DNA of 64,000 nt, from contig NC_085141.1 of NCBI RefSeq assembly GCF_024139115.2, forward strand, positions 169,024,994 to 169,088,993, read 5' to 3'. Of this stretch, positions 1-11,750 are shown piece after piece; position 1 is the stretch's first letter, and each line of letters starts with the position of its first letter. Origin of the DNA: Armigeres subalbatus (Eukaryota; Arthropoda; Insecta; Diptera; Culicidae). Below the pieces are notes generated by a model. It did no database searches. It was not told the origin of the DNA and saw only the letters and a program-made list of their open reading frames with translations. The position numbers and the translations under genes are program-made.

Positions 1-10
1 GATCAAGTGA

Positions 11-822
11 GATCAAGGTTTTTCTGAATCGTTTTGGGACCCCAATCAACTGTGCAAAATATGAGATCGATTGGTTGCGACCTCGCATGCCGCATCGCGT
101 TTTAAATTTATATGGAAATTAGTATGGGAAAAGGTACTTTTTTACATTTTTGCTATTAGCGGCTTCAATTTATCATCAATCACGTGACTCAATACGTTAG
201 CATATAGTCTGGAAGATGCCGAAAGACTTTGCCGAAGAAGGTACATAGCTGGAAGGTCTACACAAAATGTTATTACGTTTCGAAAATTGATTGTTCAAAC
301 CATATGCAAGAAATCAATGTTTCTGCCAGCACTACCGGACGACCTACGATTATCGAAGGGCAAAACCCATATTCCTTCTTGTCGGATTTTTTCTTTGTGA
401 AATGATTCCGGATAGCTCCCATTAGCTCTAAAGCTCTATAAGATCAATTATTTTAAAAAAAACACTCAGTTAAATTATTGGTCTAGTCTACGTAGTTCGG
501 CAGTGCTGGCAGAATAAACGATTTTTTGCATATGGTTTGAACACTCAATCTTCGAAGCGTTATAACTTTTTTCGTTGACGTTCCAGCAACGTGCCTTCTT
601 CAGCAAAGTTTTTCGGCATCCTTTGGGTTATACTTTAAAGCAATGTGCACTTGGTTTACAATAAACTGAAACCTCTAGTAGTAGAAATGCAAAAATATAC
701 GTTGTCCCATACTAATTTCCATACAAACTTCAAACGCGATGCGGAAAGCGAGGAAGCAACCAATCGGTCTCAAATTCTGCACAGTTGTCCAGGACCCAGG
801 ATGGCTTCGAAAAACCATTGAT
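11..822. mobile_element. Foldback element with ~330-bp inverted arms
   Basis: The segment from about 11 to 345 is a diverged reverse complement of about 500 to 822. Shared landmarks include CAACTGTGCA, CGATTGGTTGC, CGCATCGCGTTT and GGAAATTAGTATGGGA, and TTCAAACCATATGC near the inner ends. The centre (346-500) is not repeated. No coding sequence is visible. This fits a long-TIR MITE or foldback element. The left edge lies close to the window start, so a flanking duplication could not be checked. Confidence 0.7.
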
Positions 823-852
823 TTGAAAAAATGACCATGACGCCCCACTCTA

Positions 853-1358
853 ATGCCCATCTACAAGAAAGGCGACAAGCTGGAGTGTGAGAACTTTCGA
901 GCGATCACTATCCTTAATGCCGCCTACAAAGTGATATCCCAGATCATTTTCCGTCGTCCGTCACCATTAGTGAATGAGTTCGTGGGAATTTATCAAGCGT
1001 TGACGGCCGTTCGACAACGGACCAGATCTTTACTGTACGGCAAATCCTTCAAAAATGCCGTGAATACCAGGTCCCAACGCACCATCTGTTCATCGATTTC
1101 AAGGCGGCATACGACAGTATAGACCGCGTAGAGCTATGGAAAATTATGAATGAGAACAGCTTCCTTGGGAAGCTTACCAGACTGATCAAAGCAACGGATG
1201 GTGTGCAAAACTGTGTGAAGATTTCGGGCGAACACTCCAGTTCGTTCGAATCGCGCCGGGGACTAAGACAAGGTGATGGACTTTCGTGGCTGTTGTTCAA
1301 CATTGCGCTAGAAGGTGTCATGCGGAGAGCCGGATGTAACAGCCGGGGTACGATTGTA
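853..1358 (+). pseudogene. RTE-clade reverse transcriptase fragment (frameshifted)
   Basis: The translation begins PIYKKGDKLECENFRAIT and runs through NAAYKV. After frameshifts it reads HHLFIDFKAAYDSIDR and then SFESRRGLRQGDGLS..LLFNIALEGVMRRAG. These are reverse transcriptase palm blocks typical of RTE-clade non-LTR retrotransposons, and the same blocks occur in the better preserved copy at 35824-37590. The frame changes at least twice between about 1000 and 1146. The homology stops at about 1358, before the expected FADD motif. It is a dead 5'- and 3'-truncated copy. Confidence 0.8.
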
Positions 1359-2400
1359 GCAGTCAGGAATTTTGTTAATATTTTTTGTACATAAATACCT
1401 GTAAATAGTTCTCATAAGATAGGTTGTAAGAAAGGCAATCTATAAATCGCCAATAGTTTAGGATAACATATCCCTTAACATAGGCAAGAGGGCAGTTATC
1501 AATAAGCCAGGCTCTCCAAGGTCGAGGCCATTTGTTTTCTGGATAAGGTGGGAGAGGGAAAGCAGCACAACTTTCGTGTCAGATTATCCATCGTACCAAT
1601 AAGGTCACGATTATACACGAAGGGAGTCGGGAAATGACGTATTTCCGGTTGTGTCCGAGCCCACCTACCTTGATCTGAGGATTCACAGGCCCAATTTTTT
1701 CGTCCGTGATCATCCAATAAGTTGGAAGTGTCCGCGTTGGTTTAGTAATGTTTCGTTGTGCATAATAGGCCAAGATTAAGTGTGCGTTGCAAGATTGTGT
1801 GCGGTAGTAGGAAACAATTATAAAGATAAAGCCAGATTGGCGTGTATTTTCCCACCCGCAGCAATCACCTCGTACCCCAGCGCGACATTTCTCCCCGACG
1901 GACGAAACATTCCTGGCGATCGTCACCTGCTAGAAGCGGACCGATCCGTCGCACAGTGATTCCACTCCATACAAAAGTTGGCAAAAACCTCTAATAGGTT
2001 CCTAAATGATCTTTTTTTGATTTATTTACATAACTATGGGTCTAATAAACTTTGCTGGATCATTTGTTAGGTCCTGGCATGTTTTTAGGAGTGGAGAAAA
2101 AGAGGGGAGGGTACGTACACCTGTGTTTCGAATACTAGCAGCGTAGGGCGATTTTCATACAAAATGGTCAACTTTGACAAGCTATAACTTTGTTCCCCGA
2201 TGACCGATTAAGCTGAAATTTTGGCAGTGAACTACAAATATGTTGAAATTGTTATATACTATGTTTGAATATTTTCGACCCACTAGTCAAAAAATTACAC
2301 TCTAGTTTAAATTGTTCAAATTAACAGCAGTTTTCATAAGAAAATTATTAAAAGCTTTTTGGTGGAATATCTGCACTTTTTAGGAGAGGAGCTACAACTA
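1359..2400. other. Unclassified non-coding sequence, possible LTR remnant
   Basis: RTE homology ends abruptly where a segment beginning TGTAGCAGTCAGG starts. The stretch 1359-1975 has the feel of a long terminal repeat (short AT-rich start, later GC-richer part). No matching second LTR and no target duplication were found. From 1976 to 2400 nothing recognisable is seen. Confidence 0.25.
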
Positions 2401-2404
2401 TCCC

Positions 2405-2495
2405 ATTTAATTTCACCACTTGTTTGTAACTTTTCAGATACGTATTTTGACTTCAACAGTAAGGCCGTTTTCAGTGTCTCGTACTAACTCGTCTT
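2405..2495. repeat. Solo arm of the palindromic repeat family
   Basis: Contains CAGATACGTATTTTGAC followed by CTTCAACAGTAAGGCCG and CAGTGTCTCGTACTAACTCG. The same ordered motifs form the arms of the palindromes at 50880-51020 and 55875-56162 and a lone arm at about 49228-49300. Here only one arm is present. Confidence 0.55.
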
Positions 2496-2769
2496 ATGGC
2501 AGTTAGCAGTTTTTATTTTTGATATGCTGACCAATTCAAATGAAAAACACTTTAATTTCTCTCTACCAAAACAATCTTCATTTTTTTATAAATAATATAT
2601 ACAAAATGAAAGTGATTTCAAATATATAAATTTGAAATTAGTTTACATTCGAACTAAACCGAAAATATTCACTCAAGCATTCTCCAGTATTACTTAAACT
2701 CTTAGAATCTGCTTTCAAGCCGAGATCCGTTCATTTGCCTTAAAGGCTGTTTGACATCACACCTCTACT

Positions 2770-2950
2770 CACCTCTATGAGTCGATCTTGAAGGGACCAT
2801 CGACTCATGGAAATATAGAGATGAGGAATAGAAAATCTTTGTAAAGCTGTTTGTGAGGCCATCACAGTAACAGTAAAATAAGTTTTAATGTGGTATAATT
2901 GGCTTCCATGAGTCGATATAGAGTCATAGAACATCGACTCTTGGAGGTTT
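2770..2950. repeat. Two hairpins built on GAGTCGAT
   Basis: ATGAGTCGAT..ATCGACTCAT occurs at about 2776-2810, and CATGAGTCGAT..ATCGACTCTTGG at about 2908-2944. The two short inverted repeats share their stem sequence. Together they may be the degenerate ends of a small TIR element. Confidence 0.4.
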
Positions 2951-3111
2951 GACTGATTTTGACTTAGAGTGGTGCCGAAATTAAAACAGAATGGTGGATA
3001 TATCAACAGCCACAATTCCGAATCATGCAGACATATTTCATAGAAAGCATGAATTCGCCGATTTGAGGCAAAGATAATTGTTAGCCCTTTATTGGGGTCA
3101 TAGTTTACTCA

Positions 3112-3375
3112 GGAAGGGGTCTCCAGTAGCCTTGCGTGCCAATCCAGAGATGGCGAGTTTGATTCTCGGTCCGGTCTAGGATGTTTTCGGATTGGAAACA
3201 TTCTCGACTCCCTGGGTATAGTGTATCCATTGTACTTGCTACACAAGATACATAATCATGCAAAGGCGGGCATAGAAAAACTTTCAATTAATAACTGAGG
3301 AAATGCTAATAGAGTACTTAGTTGAAAAGCAGGCCAAGTTCCTGTTGGAATGTAGAGCCATTGAAGAAGAAGAAG
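3112..3375 (+). mobile_element. tRNA-derived SINE, Feilai-like subfamily
   Basis: The head resembles a tRNA-like promoter, with box B-like GTTTGATTCTCGG at about 3160. It is followed by GGTCTAGGATGTTTTCGGAT, a body with CAATTAATAACTGAGGAAATGC and AAGCAGGCCAAGTTCC, and a GAA-rich tail (GAAGAAGAAGAAG) ending near 3375. The organisation parallels the canonical Feilai copy at 17534-17836, with a different body. A degraded relative lies at 61660-61885. Confidence 0.75.
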
Positions 3376-3524
3376 TTTACTCATAAAAAAGGGAAGGATT
3401 AAGGTGTATTCTTAAAAAAAATAATGCGTATGTCCGGAACATCCGCAATGCTGGATGTTATTCCTGTTTCAGAAGTAGACGTATGCCCAGGATAAAGCAA
3501 TGAAAGATATGACTCATCCTCCCT

Positions 3525-3700
3525 TTTATTTCCCACATTTCTAAATACTTCTTTTTTCCCTTTTTCTCATTTCAACTGATAACTTACACTTTTCTTCACT
3601 TCTCAGTTTCACCCACTTCTCACTTTCCTTCATTTCATAGTATTCCTCACTCTTCACTTTTCCTCACTTCTCACTGTTCCTCCTTTTTCATGATAAAAAT
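3525..3700. repeat. CACTTCTC-rich simple sequence
   Basis: A pyrimidine-rich run with repeated CACTTCTCA and CACTTTCC words. The same words recur at 6860-7080, and their complement GAGAAGTGA at 6215-6280. Confidence 0.6.
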
Positions 3701-3959
3701 GATCGTAAATCACTATTGTTTAGAATTAGTCTGAATACTATTATTTGTTTAAATTTTCTCATGATTTGGGAAATTATTCTCTAAATTTAAAATAGTTAGA
3801 ATAATTCGTTTATCCAAAACTAACTAGCACTGGCGGAGTTAAGCTGGGGCGCGTGCCCTACCAAATCCAATATGTTCAATGAAATATATTTATATACGCC
3901 AAAGTTATACTGAGAAAAAAGAGTTCCCTTAAATTTTTCTAATTACTGACCCACCAGAT

Positions 3960-5570
3960 TGAATATTTTCCCTGAAATTCAATTGTATTCGCCAAAATTA
4001 TTAGGTATTTTTATATGAATTCTCGCAAGGTTTTCTCCCAGGAAAATATCGAAAGGATTTTACAAACGAATTCTTTAAGAAATGTCTAATGGAATATCCG
4101 AAAAAATTTCTAAAAGAATTCTTAGAAGAATTCTCAAGGGATTGCTCAGATGAGTTTTCAAAGGAATATCTGAAGAAAATGGATTTTCCAAAGATTTTCC
4201 TAAAACAAATTTCCGTAGGTATTCCTGAAGGAATTCCATCAGAAATTTTCATTAGGTATTTCGGAAGGAATTTCCAAAGGTATTCAAGAATTCGTGAAGA
4301 AATTTCCGAACGGAATTTCCAAAATAAATTCGGTGGAAATTTCCGACATTAAATTAAATTTCTGCAAAAATTTCTTTGGACATGCCTTCAAGATTTTTTT
4401 TCCAGGCATTTCTTCAGAAAATCCTCAAGAAATTACTTAGAAGATATATTCATAAATTCCTTTGGATATTCCTTCTAGATAAAAAAATAGAATGAGATAA
4501 AAAAATCAAAGAAGGAATTATAAGAAATTCACAAATTCTTTTAGGAATTTCTTCAGAAATACTTTTAGAAAATCCTTCGGAATTCCTTCAGGAATACCTA
4601 CGGAAATTTAATTAAAAATACTTTCGGAATTTTTTTTAGAAGAAATCCTACAAAATTTTCTTTGGAAATACTGCTGGAATTACTCTAGCAAAAGTTTCTC
4701 TTCCAAAAGTTTCTCAAGAAAGCCCATCGGAAAATCTGAGAAGAAATTCCTTGAATTTCCTCAAAATTTCCCGGAAGCAACTTCATCAAGGAAGTCTTTC
4801 GAAAGTTCTTTTCCGGCCATTCGTCCGGATTTCTTTAGCAACTTTTCCAAAAAATCTTATAGACCTTCGGAGATTCCTTCTGGATAATCTTTTGATCATT
4901 CATTCGGGAATCTCTTCAGAAAATCATTAGGAAACTCTTCCAGATATCTTTCGGTTATTTCATGAGGAAATTCCTTCGCAAATTTCTTCAGAAATTTCAT
5001 TCAAAATTCCTGCTGGAAACGCTTTGGGATTTCTGTCAGTAACTTCTCCGAAAATTTCTTTTTTCCTATCTAATTTTTTATCAATTTTCCGGAAGAATTT
5101 TTTCAACTAAATTTTCCGGAGTAATTTCTGCAGATATTTCGAAAGAAATTAAAACTTTAAGCCAAAAAATCTAAAATATCAGGATTGCAGTCCTTCCAAC
5201 ATCATGTATTATCGGATATTCTCAAGTATTCCTTGGGTTTTTTTATTTACCTTGCTTCAAAATTTTTGATCCAGGTGATATTTTATGAATTTACCTAAAA
5301 TTTCGTTCGTTAAATCCTCCAGACATTTTTTTCGTAAAAAAATACCCAGGAATTGATTCGGTTAGTCATACCTTCAAAAATTCCTTCAGAAATTCTATCA
5401 TAAGTTTTTCTAAGTAATTCATCGGAAATTCTTCCAGTGACTCATTACAAAATTCCTCAAAGAATTTCTTCGAAAATCATTCGCAAGAAACTCTAGAAAT
5501 ACCCTCAGAAACTCCTTTGAAAATACCACCTAAAAATTTTCTTTCAGAAGGTCTTTTAGCAATACCTCTT
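3960..5570. repeat. Degenerate GGAATTCC/TTCCTTCNGAAATT repeat field
   Basis: About 1.6 kb of short diverged repeats in which TTCC, GGAA and GAAATTTC words recur every 10-25 bases in both orientations. Open frames here (for example 4001-4252 on minus) encode only F/S/N/K-rich repeats and are not genes. Similar words occur at 49480-49790 and 63650-64000. Confidence 0.65.
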
Positions 5571-5622
5571 AGGGGGTGACCTTTAGGGTCATCTTAGCAT
5601 TCTAAAAAACTTCAGTATAAAC

Positions 5623-5909
5623 TCCCTAGTACTATGATTAATTATTTTAGAGCGTCTTAGGGGAAATGCTACAAGGTTAAAAGACTATTGTTCTTCCATT
5701 TACTTCCACTATTAACTTTTTTATGTATCAACAAGCAGATACGCATTTCGTTTCCTACTTGGAAACTTCTTCAGTGTTTGTTATCGACGATAACAAACAC
5801 TGAAGAAGTTTCCAAGTAGGAAACGAAATGCGTATCTGCTTGTTGATACATAAAAAAGTTAATAGTGGAAGTAAATGGAAGAACAATAGTCTTTTAATCC
5901 CTAGTACTA
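5623..5909. mobile_element. Perfect 221-bp palindrome element with 12-bp flanking duplication
   Basis: Bases 5677-5787 and 5787-5897 are exact reverse complements: 110-bp arms around a single central base in GTTATCGACGATAAC. On the left the palindrome is preceded by a 42-nt unique segment (5635-5676). The unit 5635-5897 is flanked by identical TCCCTAGTACTA at 5623-5634 and 5898-5909, which fits a target-site duplication. Read on the minus strand, the 42-nt segment is a 3' tail resembling the tail of the element at 55875-56162. A perfect arm match implies very recent origin or gene conversion; an assembly artefact is possible. Confidence 0.75.
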
Positions 5910-6204
5910 AACAATGAAGACTGAATGGAGAAAAGTACAATTTCAATCGACTGTTCAAAGTAATTGATCCTGGGTGCAATACATGGTTAAATGGAGGACC
6001 GAAACTTCGCTCAGCATCAATTACGTTTTATACAGGCGGAGTTACTGGCCCTAGGATAGACATATCGATTCCCATGGGAAGTTGGCCATCCCTATTCCCA
6101 GCGGAAGTTCATGCAATTCTAGAGTGTTCTGTTTGCGTATAAATTACAGACATAATGTCCGACATAAAATGTAAAAGGAGGAATGAGAGATTTTCACATC
6201 TCAT

Positions 6205-7080
6205 AATTGGAAGTGAGAAGTGAAGTGACAAGTGAGAAGTGAGAAGTGAAAAAAGAAAAGTGAAGAGTGAGAAGTGCGAAGTGAGGAGGAAAAGAGAAGA
6301 ATTAAAAATTGTGATATTTTTCCTTATTATTCTTCTTCCTTATTCCTTCTATCTCTTTCTCTGTTTCTTATTCCTTCTTCCTTCCTTCTTCTCCTTCTTC
6401 CTCCTCCCTTTTTTCTTTCTCCTTTACCTTTTTTCTTTTTCCAACTTCTTTTTTTCCTTCTTATTTTTTTCACCTTCCTTCTTTCTTTATCCTTCTTCTT
6501 TTTTCTTACTTCCTTCTTTTTTTCCCTCCTTTTTTCCTTCCTTCGTTTTTCATTTTCCTACCGCTTCCTTGTTCTTTACTTCCATCATATACTTCCTTCA
6601 TCTTTCTTTCTTATTTCTTCTAGCTTATTTCTTCTTCCTCTACCCTTCTTCAATTTTCCTTCCTTCACCTTTCTTTTCCTTCTTGCATCTTCTTTCATAT
6701 TTTTTCTTTATTTCTTAATCTTTTTACTTCTCCCTTCTGCCATTATCTTACTTCCTTTTTCATCTTTCTTCTATCTTCTTCCTCTTTCTTCTATCTTCTT
6801 CCTTCTCCCTTCTTTCTTCTTTCTTCTCTTATCCTCCTTCTTTCTTCACTTCTAGACATTACGCTTCTCACTTTCCAATTATCATCTCACTTCTCACCCC
6901 TTCTGCTGTTTTCCTCACTACACTCTTTTACTTCTCATTTCTAAACTATCACAACTCACGTCTCACCACTTGCGTCTCACTTTCCATATCTCTTTCTCCA
7001 TTACTTACTTCAAACAAATCACTCACATCATGACTTCTAAGTTCTCATGTTCACTATTCACTTCTCGCTTCACTTAATAA
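6205..7080. repeat. Purine then pyrimidine strand-biased tract
   Basis: Bases 6205-6300 are tandem GAGAAGTGA-like purine repeats. Bases 6310-6855 are almost pure pyrimidine (TTCCTTCTT-type). Bases 6860-7080 contain CACTTCTCAC words complementary to the left part. The open frames at 6239-6855 are F/L/S homopolymer artefacts of the tract. Confidence 0.85.
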
Positions 7081-8549
7081 AGAAACTAATTTCAACTATT
7101 CGGTCAAACGGTGTTCGGCAAAGTTACCCTTTGGGCATTCCTTGGAAAGCCATTCCGTAACTTAATAGAATGTTTGAATAAAATTTTCTCAGAGCAATAA
7201 CAGTTTTGAATTAAATTATCATATAAAAATCAAATAAAAATAGCACCACCAAGTTTTATATAAACATTTTCAGAAATAATTGAAATATTAAACAAATAAA
7301 CGTAATTTCAGTTAAGAATGTAACATTCTGTTTCACAACTTTTCAGTGCATTACATTGATATTAATGTGGACCACTTGCATTCAACCCTTAAGGGCGCAA
7401 AACGTTTTTTTTAGAAATTGTCGAAAATATTTCAACTTAAATAACCATTAAATTCATTCACATCACAGAAGGTTCGGCAAGCTCTCTTTTATTAGGCGAC
7501 AGAAACATAATAGCCTCAATTTTGTTGAGATGCACATTACCTGCCCAAACAAATTGATGAATCTTGTCATAAGACGAGTTTATACAATTGATGAATGTTC
7601 TTCTTTCAGTCGATAAGCTTACTCTTGATGGTTTTGGTGGATGACAATATTATTTTTGTGACCGTGCGACCGACGACCGACGGACGGTCAAAATTAGCAG
7701 AAACCTTTGTGAAAAAGTAATGATAATTATGAGAATTTCCAAATTTCGGGTAAATCTTTTATTGGTGTGAGTAGTGACTAAAACCAGGTTTTTAGAGACT
7801 CATTCCTTAGAAATCCTTTGGTTTATACTTGCTCGTTGGTGTTATAAAAAGGTAAACGAATCGAAAACATAAATATGATAAAATTTCGTTTTCGTTTTCG
7901 TAATTTGAGCCGAACACTTTTGAAAAAATATTCTGTCGAAAAAAAAAAAACAAATTTTTGAAGTAATTCTAGAGAATGACCCGTACTGTCATTCACAACG
8001 CCCATTCCATTGTGACTCATGTTCTGGATGACCTCCGAAAATTTTAGCTGATTTGGGTAAAAACTTATCACAAGAGCATAATCGATTCTTTCAACTTTAC
8101 GCGGATAGTATCCATATAGCCAAATTTCCCATATCATGAGAAAATCAATTAAATTTTTCGGCATCAAATTGTTTTCCACACGAGTCACAGATCAGTTGCA
8201 TAAAATCCATTATGAATGAATAATGAAAATGCAACATCAGAACAAGTAGTTACATGACTACATTTTGCTGCATAAGCTTGGGTATGTGTTCAAATAGTGT
8301 ATTCTCTGCGTCGCGTTATAAATGAAATAGTTTGATAAACATGACGTCAAATTTTTTCCAAGGACAATTCATTTATTGCTTCGCTGTTTGTCGAGCTATG
8401 CAAATTGGGAAGATAAAATAGAACCCAATTGTTCTACAGAAATATGATTTATTGGCAAGAATGATCTTATGAAGTAAATTTGACTGTATAAATTTGGTAC
8501 AGGTTTATCATATTAAAGCCCATTTTTCGTTATTGAAAAAATAGTGTGT
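7081..8549. other. No recognisable feature
   Basis: AT-rich sequence. A 121-codon open frame on the minus strand (7823-8188) has no motif I recognise, with no signal peptide, repeat or splice context. It is treated as chance. Confidence 0.4.
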
Positions 8550-8672
8550 GTAACACGTTGCAAAACTCGATTTTTTCAGCACTCGTAGTATTTATAGTAG
8601 TATATAGTACAACTCGTAGTATAAACATACAACTCGTGCTGAAAAAATCATCTTTTTGCATCTAGTTGCACA
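8550..8672. repeat. Small TIR element
   Basis: GTAACACGTTGCAAAACTCG and GATTTTTTCAGCACTCG on the left are mirrored by CGTGCTGAAAAAATC and TTGCATCTAGTTGCAC on the right, around a centre rich in AACTCGTAGTATA. It is a MITE-like hairpin of about 120 bp. Confidence 0.55.
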
Positions 8673-9379
8673 AACTAATATTTTTAACACGTTTTATAGA
8701 ATAAATGCTTATTTGTACATTCCTATGAAAAACTTATTCAGGCACATCACGCAGAACCTGTTTACATTCACCTTATTGAAGTATTGGTGGCCGAGCCTTA
8801 CTGTTGTTCACATTCTAATAAAAGTGATTGTATCGAGATTGGTTTAACATAACTGCTCGAAAACAGGCTATTTTTCATTACATACCTTTTAGTGCACCCC
8901 CACATACAGAAATACACATTTACAAACACGGGTATGTGCCAAAAACACACGATCAGACCGTTTCAACTACTCGAGCTGAGTCGAATTGTATTTGAGTTTG
9001 TATACCACAACACTTCTAACGGAAAATAGGTTCTGGTGTCAAATGAGAACATTTCAGTAAAACTTAGTTATAGAAACGGCTAAACATCGAATCCAATGAC
9101 CGGGCGCAGATTTGCGCAAGTCGTCAATGTGATATCCTAAAACTAGGCAAAAAATGCTACAAAATGATATAGTGAACGACCATTTTAGCCCTTTCCTTCC
9201 TAGTTAAAAATCAAATTGAATTTTATTATTAATTTCCATATATTTTCTATGGGACAAGAAAAAACACATCAAAACAGCTCAACTTAGAAAGATCCTGGTA
9301 ATCTCATTTTTCATCCAATATTTTTGAAATTTTTTCTGATGATTCTCGAAGTGTTATAGAAGTCGAAAAATATGAAATA

Positions 9380-10110
9380 ATTGAGACACCAGAAAAATTT
9401 TTTTTTTGGGTTTTTGCCATCGCGAAATCACTGTGCGTCGCCATATCGGTCCGAGGGAAGGCCAGGGGACCTCCACGTGGACGAGATCCACCAGCCGGCA
9501 AGCAACCGCCATTCTGTTGCGTCGGCTTCATTAAGAAGCGTCATCGCCGGCATCAACAAGCCGGGAGCGTCGACCCCACCGGCAGGTCATCGACTGGGTT
9601 ACAGTAAACAACAACAAACCGGTGAGTCACCAAATTATGTTGATCGGAGTGCGGCGTCCGAGGAGGACGCCGCGGAGGGAACGTTTTTTTTGTGCCAGTC
9701 GTAGACTGATGACCCAAATGTGCTGCTAAAGCCAAACCACATTTCGCGAGTCGCAAAACCCATCCGACTATTGCTTGGGTCCGCCATCACGGATCCGTGA
9801 AATTCGTGCGTGAGCCCGTTTTGCCACCACCGAAAATTATCGTCGAGTAGCAGGAGCGCAGGCTAGTCAGCAGCTGCGCTGCGTAGAAAAATGACGTCAC
9901 TGTAAACATAAAGCACAGAGCACACAGTCAGAATATAGAGAGAGCTAGGGAAGAGAAAACGCACACAAAATAGGAGATAGACATGAATGGAACGAACACA
10001 AATATTAAACGAACGAAACACAAACCCCGAACCAATATGTGCCCCTGTTAGTATTAAGTTAATAAATATGCTATGTGTTTGCCTCAATAAAATGTTTCTC
10101 TGTAGTCCCC
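9380..10110. other. GC-rich unclassified segment, possible retroelement piece
   Basis: Bases 9410-9880 are markedly GC-richer than the surroundings. Bases 9890-10100 are A-rich, with AATAAATATG and CAATAAAATG polyadenylation-like words. The change in composition suggests an inserted element (an LTR-type end is possible), but no protein domain or terminal repeat could be confirmed. Overlapping frames on both strands (9381-9704, 9553-9756) encode nothing recognised. Confidence 0.3.
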
Positions 10111-10225
10111 CTAGCCATTTGATTAATTGATTGTGTTTAACGTCACAGCGCGATTTGTTTGTAGTTTCGAGTCCCGTCCTCCAATGTTGAGTTTGACTGT
10201 GGGTTGTTTATGTTTCTTCCAGCTT

Positions 10226-10560
10226 ATTACACGCTTAAAATCAATAACACAGAGATGTGTTTGCATCACATAAAACGGACCAAATGCGGAACATCCCCTA
10301 GATGAGCGATAGTTACACAGCCACAAAAATAGCTCGTGTGGTTTTATTGAAGCTTGGATTTCAATATTTTCAACAGTATTTGGTTCCTCATGAAACAAGG
10401 AATCTCTACAAACGTTAACATGTTGAAAAGGACCGTTATCACGACCGTACGAGGCATTTTTGTGCCTGTGTAACTGTCGCTCATCTAGGGGATGTTCCGC
10501 ATTAGGTCCGTTTTGTGTGATGCAAACACATCTCTGTGTTATTGATTTTAAGCGTGTGGT
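10226..10560 (+). mobile_element. 335-bp long-TIR MITE, copy 1
   Basis: Begins ATTACACGCTTAAAATC and ends GATTTTAAGCGTGTGGT. The outer ~100 bases of each end are inverted repeats of each other (ACACAGAGATGTGTTTGC, GGAACATCCCCTAGATGAGC). The middle is unique and contains no gene. Frames such as 10123-10608 minus merely read through it. A second full copy lies 57 bp away in the opposite orientation. Confidence 0.8.
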
Positions 10561-10617
10561 TGTTGGTGAGAGGAGAGAGTCTGCCGATGATGAGAGGCGC
10601 ACTCCCACTTAGAGTGT

Positions 10618-10952
10618 ATTACACGCTTAAAATCAATAACACAGAGATGTGTTTGCATCACACAAAACGGACCTAATGCGGAACATCCCCTAGATGAGCG
10701 ACAGTTACACAGGCACAAAAATGCCTCGTGCGGTCGTGATAACGGTCCTTTTCAACATGTTAACGTTTGTACAGATTCCTTGTTTCATGAGGAACCAAAT
10801 ACTGTTGAAAATATTGAAATCCAAGCTTCAATAAAACCACACGAGCTATTTTTGTGGCTGTGTAACTATCGCTCATCTAGGGGATGTTCCGCATTAGGTC
10901 CGTTTTGTGTGAAGCAAACATATCTCTGTGTTATTGATTTTAAGCGTGTGGT
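10618..10952 (-). mobile_element. 335-bp long-TIR MITE, copy 2 (inverted)
   Basis: Same length as copy 1 and nearly identical in the reverse orientation, shown by the asymmetric middle (CAAGCTTCAATAAAACC versus GGTTTTATTGAAGCTTG). The two copies and their 57-bp spacer make a ~727-bp inverted duplication whose transcript could fold into a long hairpin. Confidence 0.8.
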
Positions 10953-11149
10953 GTGGCTGTACGGTATAGAGGGAAGATAGGGTGGACCCGATTTGGCACT
11001 TTTCGTTGTTGCTGGCTGGACCGATCCATAAATCCTTATCGGGAAAATTAAAATGGACTCGCCTTGAGAGAGTCTCATCCGGGCAAAATAAATTGGGCCG
11101 TGGTCTCCTTAATGGAGTGGCGCTTAAGCCACGTGCTTTTTACGACGGA

Positions 11150-11245
11150 TCGCTCCGTGCCGGCTACACGATTTTCAACAGATCCAGTCAATTTATTTGT
11201 TTCGCGGATGACATGGACATTGTCGGCCGAACAGTGGCCAGTGGA
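11150..11245 (+). pseudogene. RTE reverse transcriptase scrap with FADD motif
   Basis: The translation RAGYTIFNRSSQFICFADD continues MDIVGRT, matching the RT active-site block of RTE elements (compare FADDFDIMAR near 36750). Only about 30 codons survive. Upstream 10953-11150 shows no RT similarity. Confidence 0.65.
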
Positions 11246-11750
11246 GATATATCAGCTTCCACACTGATATTCTTCCCTCCCCCTTCATACGGGAGCTTGG
11301 CAGAAGGAAGGTAGTGTGATATGTGCCATCACAAATATTGCCCTCCGCTCGCATTCAAATCGACTTCTATAAAAACATTCTTCATGCCTGTCGTATCCTA
11401 ACGGAACTATTCTTTCTATACTTTCGCCTCTAATTCTATCATGAACATGTACGTCTAAGTTTGGAAGATGATATTAGCATTTCCATATCATTGTAAATCG
11501 TTTAACTTCACGTAGAAGTAGCACACACAAAATCATTAATTTAGTGTAATTTCATATGTTTATTTTTTAATGCTTTCATATTATGTTTATTATAAATGAA
11601 CCTGTTTTTATATAATTTTATTTTTGTATTTTCATATTTTAATGTCTTCTAATCGTCATATGCTTTTTCTATGTCTTTATTTACGATACTTTCAGAGGTA
11701 GGCTTATTTTTATAATATAATTATTTTTTTCATATGAATTATATTTTTTA
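11246..11750. other. AT-rich, no feature seen
   Basis: Mostly T-rich sequence with TTTATATTTTCATAT-type words and no recognisable gene or terminal repeat. Confidence 0.4.

Noticed and set aside
1352..1975. Solo LTR interrupting the RTE fragment
   Set aside because: The TG start is plausible and the RTE text stops there. However, no matching CA end with a 5-bp duplication was found, so it is kept only as a low-confidence note.
6239..6855. Two long plus-strand open frames (159 and 193 codons)
   Set aside because: They translate a pyrimidine tract into F/L/S/P runs in overlapping frames. No real protein signal.
7823..8188. 121-codon minus-strand open frame
   Set aside because: No recognisable motif, and composition like the surrounding AT-rich DNA.
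853..11245. One RTE element split by a 10-kb insertion (853-1358 and 11150-11245)
   Set aside because: The second scrap has its own version of the RAG..TIF block that overlaps the end of the first, so they are separate copies.
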